Below are positions 1-4,972 of a stretch of DNA of 5,166 nucleotides, piece by piece. The notes beneath the pieces are model-generated. The model worked only from the letters and a program-made list of their open reading frames with translations, searched no databases and was not told the DNA's origin. Location: the NCBI GenBank assembly GCA_003510525.1, contig DOMD01000192.1, forward strand, positions 3,941 through 9,106. The letters are read 5' to 3'. The DNA comes from Candidatus Omnitrophota bacterium. Lineage in GTDB: Bacteria; Omnitrophota; Gorgyraeia; Gygaellales; UBA12090. The position numbers and the translations under genes were made by a program. The stretch's first letter is position 1. Each line of letters starts with the position of its first letter.

Positions 1-98
1 TTCTTAAACGAATAAAATCCCAGCCCAATAAGCATGACAACCGCGATTATAATTAACAGCCTTTGCCGTAACGAAAACGCTATAAGTTTGTCCAGCAT
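1..98 (-). CDS. Heavy-metal-type RND efflux pump, inner-membrane subunit (N-terminal fragment, CusA/CzcA-like)
   Basis: Only the first 32 codons are inside the window; the gene runs off the low-coordinate edge. The visible protein starts MLDKLIAFSLRQRLLIII and continues into a hydrophobic helix (about residues 13-29) ending GLGFYSF. This is the typical start of CusA/CzcA-family pumps: a short amphipathic cytoplasmic helix, an Arg-rich turn, then transmembrane helix 1. The family is a proton-driven trimer that exports metal ions such as Cu/Ag or Co/Zn/Cd through an adaptor and an outer-membrane channel. The ATG lies 2 bases after the adaptor stop codon, with GGAGG about 10 bases upstream, so it is co-transcribed with the two genes before it. 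The substrate cannot be told from this fragment, because the metal-binding residues lie further in. The family call rests on both sequence and context. Confidence 0.85.
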   Translation of the reverse strand, partial: MLDKLIAFSLRQRLLIIIAVVMLIGLGFYSFK

Positions 99-100
99 AA

Positions 101-1078
101 TTACTCTCCCTCCAATTCGCCTTTTAAGAGTTCAGACTTAAGCAGAAACGCGCCCTCGACTGCAACTTCATCCCCTTCTCTCATTTGGGTATTTTCTTCT
201 TGAGAATAAACATCCTCAATAAAAATATCTTCTTTGGTTTCGGCTTTTACCTTGATTTTTCTTATCGCAAATTTATTATCCCCAGTTTTAAGAAAAATAA
301 TCTTATCATCACCTATCGTCTGAACGGCATCAGCCGGCACCGAAAGATATTTCTCCCGGCCTTCCGATATAATATCGCCGCTGACAAACATGCCCAATTT
401 GAGCATCATATCTTTATTATCCACGATGGCCCGGACTTTAATCGTGTGGCTGGTTTCATCAACCCGCGGGGAAATAAATATTATTTCACCTTCAAACACT
501 TGGTCCGGATACGCGAGCGAGCGCGCCGATACTTTCTGCCCCAGCTTAATTTCGGCGATGTCTTTTTCATATACTTCAAACGTTGCCCATAATTTCGTAA
601 GGTCCGCGATAGTGTAAATAGATGAGACAGTATCAACCCTGTCGTTTACCTTAGCGAAAGCGCCGATCACGATACCCGCTATCGGAGCTTTTACCTCACG
701 CAGGGATGTTTCCCCGTTTATTTTAGAGACAACGCAAAGTATTTCGTCTTTTTGGACTGACGAACCAATTTGGGCCTTCGCGTCAACAATCGTACCCGTA
801 ACTGGCGAAACCACATGAACCGAGGTTTCCGCGTCCTGGGCAATCTGGCCAAAGACGGAAATGCTTTTTTTAAATACGCTTAAGCGCGTTTTGGCTGTTT
901 TTAGATTAATCAACTCCTGTGATTCCTTGTTTAAAGACAGCTCTGCTACTGCCTCTTCTTCAGGGCGGGTTTCGGCTTGGTAAGGCTTTTCTGTGTCCTT
1001 ATTTAAAACACTCCAGGATACCCCCATCCCAAGCACAAAAGCAATCAAAACCGCTGATACAAATCTTAGATTCTTCAT
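101..1078 (-). CDS. RND efflux periplasmic adaptor (membrane fusion protein), CusB/CzcB-like
   Basis: A 325-residue adaptor that should link the inner-membrane RND pump to the outer-membrane channel. Residues 5-24 are a hydrophobic signal/anchor segment with no lipobox Cys. Residues about 86-118 (SPVTGTIVDAKAQIGSSV) and 128-160 (APIAGIVIGAFAKVNDRV) are the two halves of the lipoyl/barrel-sandwich domain. They are followed by the family signature IADLTKLWATFEVYEKDI (157-174), a beta-barrel region with LKLGMFVSGDI (226-236), and a membrane-proximal domain to the end. Only about ten residues separate the lipoyl halves, so the alpha-helical hairpin found in most adaptors is missing. The N-terminal region after the anchor has no Met or His cluster, so the known CusB Cu/Ag-binding Met set is not evident. 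A perfect AAGGAGG lies 10 bases upstream of the ATG. The start overlaps the stop of the outer-membrane gene by 4 bases (ATGA). The substrate is unknown. Confidence 0.93.
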   Translation of the reverse strand: MKNLRFVSAVLIAFVLGMGVSWSVLNKDTEKPYQAETRPEEEAVAELSLNKESQELINLKTAKTRLSVFKKSISVFGQIAQDAETSVHVVSPVTGTIVDAKAQIGSSVQKDEILCVVSKINGETSLREVKAPIAGIVIGAFAKVNDRVDTVSSIYTIADLTKLWATFEVYEKDIAEIKLGQKVSARSLAYPDQVFEGEIIFISPRVDETSHTIKVRAIVDNKDMMLKLGMFVSGDIISEGREKYLSVPADAVQTIGDDKIIFLKTGDNKFAIRKIKVKAETKEDIFIEDVYSQEENTQMREGDEVAVEGAFLLKSELLKGELEGE

Positions 1079-2331
1079 CTTAAATATTCCTCCTTGCGAA
1101 CCGAGACGTAGACAGTCTTTTCCAGTTCGTTTATGGCTTTGTTAAGGCTAAACAACCCCTGGTAGTATTTAATTCTCGTCTGGGCCGCGGTTTTTACCTG
1201 ATCAAGAAAATTAATAAAGTCTATTTCTCCTTCGCTATAACGCAGGTTTGCCAGACTAAGCAGTTCATTTGCCTCTTCCAGCGACTTTTTCAGTAATTCA
1301 AGCTGACGGTGGGTAAGTTCCGCGTTTAAATAAGCCTCGAAAACACTAAAAGCAAGCTCTCTTTTTGCCGCCTGAGTTTTCGCGGTCTGGGCATCTTTCT
1401 CGGCTTGGGCTTTTTTAACTTCTCCTTGATTCAAGTTCCACAAAGGAATACTAAAGCCCACCACCAGGCTTGAATCATTCTCATATTCTTCGGTTGTCCT
1501 TTGAAACCCGACAAAAGGAGACGGTAAGCGGGAAAGCTCTTCTTTGGTCAGATTCGCGGCCTTTAAATTTAGAGCCAAATCCTCGGATTTAATCGCGGGG
1601 CTTTTAGAAAATGCTTCTCGGGTTAATTCCTGAAGATCGAGCCGCAATTCCTCATCCTTAAGCTCCTCTTCTATTTCAAAAAGGTTATCCATCGCCCGGC
1701 CTAAAAGCAGGTTAAGCCTCGCCTTGTTTATTTTCAACTCTTTTTCCGCGGATAGATAGGAGTTCTCCGCGTCAAGTAGTTCTATCTTTGCCCGCTGAAC
1801 GTCATTTTTAAGCGCCTGTCCGGATTGGAAACGCTGCTGTACCCGGCTGAAAAACTGCCGTAGGATATTAAGGTTTTCGTCTGCCAATTCCAGTTCTTTT
1901 TTATTTAAAATTATCCGGGAGTAAATCTCTCTCGCCTCGGCATACACTTGCGACCAGACGGATTTAACTAATTCCTGCTGTAGTAATACTTGATTTCGCG
2001 CTATTTTGCTTTTTGCCCCGCGCACGCCCGGCGGATCAAATTCCTGCCTGACTTCAAGGTTGTCAAGATTTGTTTTACGCTCACCTGCTTCGTTCTTTTT
2101 CAATCCCCCTATTTCAAACTCGGCCTCCGGATTGGAAAATGTCCGCGCGGTTATTAAATCGCCTTTGGCCGCGTCAACGGCTTTCCTGGCTTCTTCGATG
2201 CTAGGATTATTTTCATAAGCCAAGGACAAAGCTTTCTCTAAAGTTAACGGTTCCTCAGCCTGCGCCATCTTAGGAACACTACTTACAATAAATGCTATTA
2301 TCGTGATGATACTTCGTATCTTCTTGTTCAT
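1075..2331 (-). CDS. TolC/CusC-like outer-membrane efflux channel
   Basis: A 418-residue outer-membrane factor of the OEP family, which forms the trimeric exit duct for RND pumps. Residues 1-25 are a signal peptide (Lys-rich start, hydrophobic core, cleavage probably after AQA). No Cys follows, so it is probably not lipidated, unlike CusC/OprM. The first OEP repeat starts at LTLEKALSLAYENNP (29-43) and contains long heptad-like helices (about 105-215). The second starts near 235 and contains the beta-strand motif VGFSIPLWNLNQGEV (291-305) and a second helical pair to about 405. An in-frame ATG at 2412 would add 27 residues but would place the signal peptide internally. The ATG at 2331 has AGAGG 9 bases upstream and starts exactly at the signal peptide, so I chose it. 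It sits 106 bases after the small Cys-rich gene, behind a hairpin with a U-run, and overlaps the adaptor by 4 bases. Confidence 0.93.
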   Translation of the reverse strand: MNKKIRSIITIIAFIVSSVPKMAQAEEPLTLEKALSLAYENNPSIEEARKAVDAAKGDLITARTFSNPEAEFEIGGLKKNEAGERKTNLDNLEVRQEFDPPGVRGAKSKIARNQVLLQQELVKSVWSQVYAEAREIYSRIILNKKELELADENLNILRQFFSRVQQRFQSGQALKNDVQRAKIELLDAENSYLSAEKELKINKARLNLLLGRAMDNLFEIEEELKDEELRLDLQELTREAFSKSPAIKSEDLALNLKAANLTKEELSRLPSPFVGFQRTTEEYENDSSLVVGFSIPLWNLNQGEVKKAQAEKDAQTAKTQAAKRELAFSVFEAYLNAELTHRQLELLKKSLEEANELLSLANLRYSEGEIDFINFLDQVKTAAQTRIKYYQGLFSLNKAINELEKTVYVSVRKEEYLR

Positions 2332-2340
2332 ATTTTTAAA

Positions 2341-2345
2341 CCTCT
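2341..2345 (-). promoter_or_regulatory. Shine-Dalgarno that decides the start of the outer-membrane channel gene
   Basis: AGAGG on the minus strand, 9 bases before the ATG at 2331. The longer reading from 2412 lacks a signal peptide at its own N terminus, and its first codons lie inside the upstream hairpin. This site and the signal peptide together fix the start at 2331. Confidence 0.7.
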
Positions 2346-2379
2346 TTTTAAAAATGGGAAAATAATAAAACAGGAAATG

Positions 2380-2436
2380 AAAAAAGACAGAATAAAGCAC
2401 AATGTCATACAAATTCGTTTGTGCTTACTTCTGTCT
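2380..2436 (-). terminator. Hairpin plus U-run: intrinsic terminator or attenuator inside the efflux operon
   Basis: On the minus strand the arm at 2436-2419 pairs with the arm at 2402-2385: 8 pairs, a 2-base mismatch, then 8 pairs, with a 16-base loop. The second arm runs straight into six U residues (2385-2380), the layout of a rho-independent terminator for minus-strand transcription. The hairpin begins one base after the stop codon of the small Cys-rich gene. The stem is AT-rich, so termination is probably partial, and I see no clear promoter between it and the outer-membrane gene. A smaller hairpin (ACAAA, loop CGAA, TTTGT; 2422-2409) uses bases of the first arm and cannot coexist with the full stem. 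That layout suggests attenuation, but this is inference. Confidence 0.68.
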
Positions 2437-2437
2437 C

Positions 2438-2701
2438 TTAGATAATACTTTTAGGAGGATATTCTATACCGCGTAGAAACGGCTCCTGGCGGAACGCGGC
2501 ATCAAATTGGATAAAAGACGCGGAAAGCGAAGGCGCTGTTGTGATTTGCCCTGGCGGTAAAACTATGCCGTGACAGCCCGCACTACAGCAGATAACACAA
2601 TGGTGCCCGTTATCATCTATTGAGCTCGCGGCATCACAAAATCCCGCCGCCGAGATCAAAAATACGGATATAATGGCCAGCACTATTACTTTATTAAGCA
2701 T
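2438..2701 (-). CDS. Small secreted Cys/His-rich protein leading the RND efflux operon
   Basis: An 87-residue protein if read from the ATG at 2701, or 89 residues from the GTG at 2707. Residues 2-20 form a signal peptide, with likely cleavage near CDA-A (about 24). Cys22 has a poor lipobox (Phe before it), so lipidation is unlikely. The mature part opens with a compact cluster, HHCVICCSAGCH (33-44), holding four Cys and three His, and ends with FLRGIEYPPKS (76-85). Short Cys/His-containing exported proteins with a proline-containing tail are often found at the head of metal efflux operons (DUF2946-like and similar). I recognise the style but not a specific family. A periplasmic metal-binding or metal-sensing role, perhaps delivery to the pump, is inference from cluster and position. 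No Shine-Dalgarno precedes either start, and the predicted transcription start falls at about 2707, so translation may be leaderless. Confidence 0.75.
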   Translation of the reverse strand: MLNKVIVLAIISVFLISAAGFCDAASSIDDNGHHCVICCSAGCHGIVLPPGQITTAPSLSASFIQFDAAFRQEPFLRGIEYPPKSII

Positions 2702-2714
2702 GCTCACGAAAAAG

Positions 2715-2742
2715 ATTGTAGCATATAGCTTATTTTTGTCAA
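2715..2742 (-). promoter_or_regulatory. Sigma70-type promoter of the efflux operon, extended -10
   Basis: On the minus strand there is a perfect TTGACA (2742-2737), a 16-base spacer, and TACAAT (2720-2715) preceded by TGC, which makes an extended -10. The predicted start is near 2709-2705, with a G at 2707, eight bases after the -10. That is on or a few bases before the start codons at 2707 (GTG) and 2701 (ATG), leaving essentially no 5' leader. It is the only strong promoter seen upstream of the small Cys-rich gene. Confidence 0.72.
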
Positions 2743-2752
2743 GGCGTCTTGA
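2739..2752. promoter_or_regulatory. Short palindrome over the -35 of the efflux promoter, possible operator
   Basis: TCAAG-GCGT-CTTGA is a perfect 5-bp inverted repeat with a 4-base centre. Its low-coordinate arm overlaps four bases of the -35 hexamer, where a repressor would block RNA polymerase. It does not match the operators I know for CueR, CsoR, CopY or ArsR. A 5-bp arm can occur by chance, so this is only a candidate. Confidence 0.35.
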
Positions 2753-2809
2753 GTCATGATCTTGTTTTTTGTTCCTTTTTTGTTTCTTTGGATTTATCAG
2801 CTTAGCGAA

Positions 2810-3703
2810 TCAGCGATTACCAACGCTTCCGGGAGAAGCTGATGCTCTTACGCGTTCACAGACAGCCATAAAGAATTCCTCGCTCCAAAGCTTAAGTGAC
2901 AACGGATCCTTCACTAGAGCTTCAACATCATTTTTAGCGCTGTTAAAATCTACGCTGTTAATCTTTTCCCGAAGCTTTTGTTTGAGCGTTTTTTCTGTCA
3001 GCGCTTCCCCATCCTTAAGGTTTTCTGTCTGCCGCATCCTGTTTTCCAAATGCCTCAAATCAACCGGTATGTCTTTTCCAGCGTACCATACCAAATCATA
3101 CCAGTCGCGGCCCTTCACCCTGCCTGACCACGGCCGGCATAATATCGCGTGCATTTTCCCCGCTAAAAGGCACGGCAGTGTGCAGGTATTCACGGAAAAA
3201 GGAATCGGCTGAAGAAGATATTTAGCTTCCGTGTAAAAACCGCCCGGGGGGTCTTTATCAATCTCTACTTTTATTTTCATCGTTTTTCCCCGATCTATCT
3301 TTTTTCTCGCGGATTCAGGGATATCAACCACAATCATATTTTTCAGCGTCCCGGCCTTAATAAAAGCAGACTCAATGTTTGTTTTTTCCCGCTTCTCTTT
3401 CCTTTCAACTGCCGCGGAAAAACCAAAACCTTTCAACTCCTCTTCCATTGCCCGGCAGTAATCAGAGAGGGAAAAACCCTTGTCCGGACCTAAAAGCGAA
3501 AAATCCAAATCTTCCGAAAACCGGTCAAGCCCATACAGTATCCTTAGCGCGCTCCCGCCGTAAAATGCCGCCTTCTCAAAGAATTTTGAACGCCAAAGCC
3601 CAAGCAGGGCGATCTCCTGCACGATCTCCTTGAGCGCGTTTTTATACTCGTTAACGCTGGAACAACGATACCTGTTGAGCATGGCCTTAGCGGCGTCATT
3701 CAT
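2810..3703 (-). CDS. abiEii: AbiEii/AbiGii-family nucleotidyltransferase toxin (type IV toxin-antitoxin)
   Basis: A 297-residue protein of about the usual family length, apparently intact. Residues 48-68 hold the nucleotidyltransferase signature, YGGSALRILYGL then RFSEDLDF, with Gly49-Gly50-Ser51 and the metal-binding pair Asp65/Asp67. KVEID (145-149) gives the likely third acidic residue. A later conserved block has GKMHAILCR (182-190) and KGRDWYDLVW (197-206), typical of AbiEii. The family consists of toxins that arrest growth through nucleotidyl transfer and can protect populations against phage; the target of this one is unknown. It follows the antitoxin with a 4-base ATGA overlap and has GGAGAAGG just upstream, as expected for tight co-expression. 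No terminator is obvious after its stop, so some read-through into the efflux operon is possible. Confidence 0.93.
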   Translation of the reverse strand: MNDAAKAMLNRYRCSSVNEYKNALKEIVQEIALLGLWRSKFFEKAAFYGGSALRILYGLDRFSEDLDFSLLGPDKGFSLSDYCRAMEEELKGFGFSAAVERKEKREKTNIESAFIKAGTLKNMIVVDIPESARKKIDRGKTMKIKVEIDKDPPGGFYTEAKYLLQPIPFSVNTCTLPCLLAGKMHAILCRPWSGRVKGRDWYDLVWYAGKDIPVDLRHLENRMRQTENLKDGEALTEKTLKQKLREKINSVDFNSAKNDVEALVKDPLSLKLWSEEFFMAVCERVRASASPGSVGNR

Positions 3704-4326
3704 TTTACCTTCTCCAGAAAACCGCGAAATACGCGGGCATTATGTCCGTAGAGCCGGGATAATCTTCTCACCTCCCGGATGTTAAGCCGCCTTAACTGCG
3801 CAAGCTCCATTCTTAAATCCCGCAGGAAATACGCCTCTATTTGGGCCTCATCGGCCATATCGTCAGAAAAATAGAGCATATCGCAAATGGCCTTTTCCCT
3901 GGAGGCGAGCAAAATAGAATGATATTGGTCCATCTTATAAAGGGTCACGCCGTGAGGATAAAGCGACGGATGTATATAACGGTAAGAAAAATTCCCCACA
4001 GGCGTGTTAAACAATTTCTTTCTTTTGTCCGTGACGCTGGTAACCGTCTCTACGCGTTCGGGAATCAGGCCGTAAAAATACAGCGCGTATTCAAGGGAAA
4101 TATACGAAGGCCCGTAAATCAGGTTCGCTAAACTCTCCTTTACATAAGGCCCTCTTGCCAATTCCGGGCCGAACACATAAAGCCCCTTCTTGACGCGGAT
4201 GATATGGCCTTTTTTTAGAAGATCGTTGATTTTGACACGCGGGTTCTTATACGCGCTAAGGGTCTGCTTAAGAGAGCCGTAATCAAATTCTTCCGTTAAA
4301 ATACAATTCCTTAAGTTTAAACGCAT
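3700..4326 (-). CDS. abiEi: AbiEi-like antitoxin and autorepressor (type IV toxin-antitoxin)
   Basis: A 208-residue protein. The N-terminal part (about 14-53) is a winged helix-turn-helix with the family-like block INDLLKKGHIIRVKKGLYVF (33-52), expected to bind DNA. The rest matches the AbiEi antitoxin domain: YISLEYALYFYGLIPE (75-90), TVTSVTDKRKKLF (94-106), FSYRYIHP (113-120) and REKAICDMLYF (143-153). In characterised AbiE systems this protein neutralises the toxin without stable complex formation and represses its own promoter through inverted repeats. The ATG at 4326 has GGAG 9 bases upstream and lies just downstream of a large palindrome. The toxin gene overlaps its last codon and stop by 4 bases. 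All visible motifs are intact, so the module is probably functional; this is inference. Confidence 0.92.
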   Translation of the reverse strand: MRLNLRNCILTEEFDYGSLKQTLSAYKNPRVKINDLLKKGHIIRVKKGLYVFGPELARGPYVKESLANLIYGPSYISLEYALYFYGLIPERVETVTSVTDKRKKLFNTPVGNFSYRYIHPSLYPHGVTLYKMDQYHSILLASREKAICDMLYFSDDMADEAQIEAYFLRDLRMELAQLRRLNIREVRRLSRLYGHNARVFRGFLEKVK

Positions 4327-4337
4327 ATTAGATATCT

Positions 4338-4368
4338 CCAGTATGTTATTATATTACTAACTTACTGG
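4338..4368. promoter_or_regulatory. 31-bp imperfect palindrome, probable AbiEi operator
   Basis: The outer arms are CCAGTA and TACTGG. Further in, GTTA and TA on one side mirror TA and TAAC on the other, so 12 of 15 arm positions are symmetric around 4353. The palindrome covers the promoter spacer, the -10 and the region up to the Shine-Dalgarno. AbiEi proteins are known to bind inverted repeats in their own promoters, and no other regulator is encoded nearby, so this is the natural binding site. Confidence 0.72.
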
Positions 4369-4379
4369 TTAAATGTCAA
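4348..4379 (-). promoter_or_regulatory. Promoter of the AbiE toxin-antitoxin operon
   Basis: A perfect TTGACA (4379-4374) on the minus strand is followed by TAATAT at a 17-base spacing (4356-4351). A perfect TATAAT (4353-4348) overlaps it but at a 20-base spacing. Either -10 puts the start around 4345-4340, leaving a short leader with GGAG before the ATG at 4326. The -10 sits in the middle of the palindrome at 4338-4368, as expected for a repressed promoter. Confidence 0.65.
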
Positions 4380-4435
4380 GGCTAAATTGTATATTTTAAA
4401 GGAATCCGAATGGAATCAGAAATTATTTGCCATAT

Positions 4436-4972
4436 TCAAACTGCTTCCTTATACCCTTTTAATAAATTATGGTTTGCCCTTAGCACTCTTTGACTAAATT
4501 TCCGGAATTCTTCTGAAACGGCAGGCAATAGCTTGACCTTATTTATCGTATCAACCACCGCTCGATCAGGAATGATGCGCCGCGAAGGTATGTTGACCCC
4601 TGAAACCACGGCCATAAATTTAACAAAAACTCCGTTTTCTAATTTAGCCTTGAAAATTACCGATCCAAAACCAACAAAACACTCTTTTGCGATTGCGCAG
4701 GGCCCGTGAACAATACAGCCATGAGATAAGGAAGTATTTTGACCTATGATTACGGAGCTGTTTCCTAAAGCGTGGATAACGGCCCTGTCCTGGATGTTGC
4801 AATTATCGCTAATTGAGATCGAGCTTTCCGGCTCATCGGCCCGGATAACCGCTCCGGGGGCGACAAACACATTCTTGCCGATTTTGACCTTTCCAATAAT
4901 CACCGCTGAAGGGTCTATATAAGCCGTTTTATCTATATTCGGATAATCACCCTGGGGATTGGGCCTTATCAC
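4436..4972 (-). CDS. Gamma-class carbonic anhydrase (Cam/CamH-like left-handed beta-helix)
   Basis: A 178-residue hexapeptide-repeat protein expected to form a trimer and interconvert CO2 and bicarbonate in the cytoplasm (no signal peptide). Repeats run from about residue 18 to 125. The catalytic set of the family is complete: Arg44 and Asp46 (VIRADE), Gln61-Asp62 (NIQD), and zinc or iron ligands His67, His84 and His89 (VIHAL, SLSHGCIVHGP). The C-terminal helix ends in NLLKGYKEAV, much like the archaeal Cam enzyme. The acidic loop that follows the first His in Cam is absent, as in the CamH subclass; the Glu after Arg-x-Asp is kept (Glu47). The start is a GTG that overlaps the upstream PEP carboxykinase stop (GTGA), with no Shine-Dalgarno, only GC-rich sequence, so translation probably depends on coupling. 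Carnitine-operon or acyltransferase relatives are less likely given the full His triad. Confidence 0.88.
   Translation of the reverse strand: MIRPNPQGDYPNIDKTAYIDPSAVIIGKVKIGKNVFVAPGAVIRADEPESSISISDNCNIQDRAVIHALGNSSVIIGQNTSLSHGCIVHGPCAIAKECFVGFGSVIFKAKLENGVFVKFMAVVSGVNIPSRRIIPDRAVVDTINKVKLLPAVSEEFRKFSQRVLRANHNLLKGYKEAV

Noticed and set aside
185..617. Two overlapping plus-strand open frames
   Set aside because: Both lie antisense to the adaptor gene, whose lipoyl and barrel motifs are clear, and neither shows a familiar protein pattern.
2332..2412. N-terminal extension of the outer-membrane channel to an ATG at 2412
   Set aside because: It would bury the signal peptide, its codons overlap the terminator-like hairpin, and the ATG at 2331 has a proper ribosome site.
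2761..2793. Run of T-rich sequence on the plus strand with two near-identical T6 tracts
   Set aside because: On the minus strand, the direction of transcription, it is A-rich and has no stem before it, so it is not a terminator of the toxin gene; low-complexity sequence is the simplest reading.
2769..3212. A 147-residue plus-strand open frame
   Set aside because: It lies opposite the well-supported AbiEii gene, has no recognisable domain and no ribosome site; it is a shadow of the minus-strand coding frame.
4401..4417. Direct repeat GGAATC, spaced 11 bases start to start
   Set aside because: Only two 6-base copies, not inverted, and no U-run; too short to call a terminator, attachment site or operator.
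4380..4435. Search for a terminator after the carbonic anhydrase
   Set aside because: No stem followed by a U-run was found between its stop codon and the AbiE promoter.
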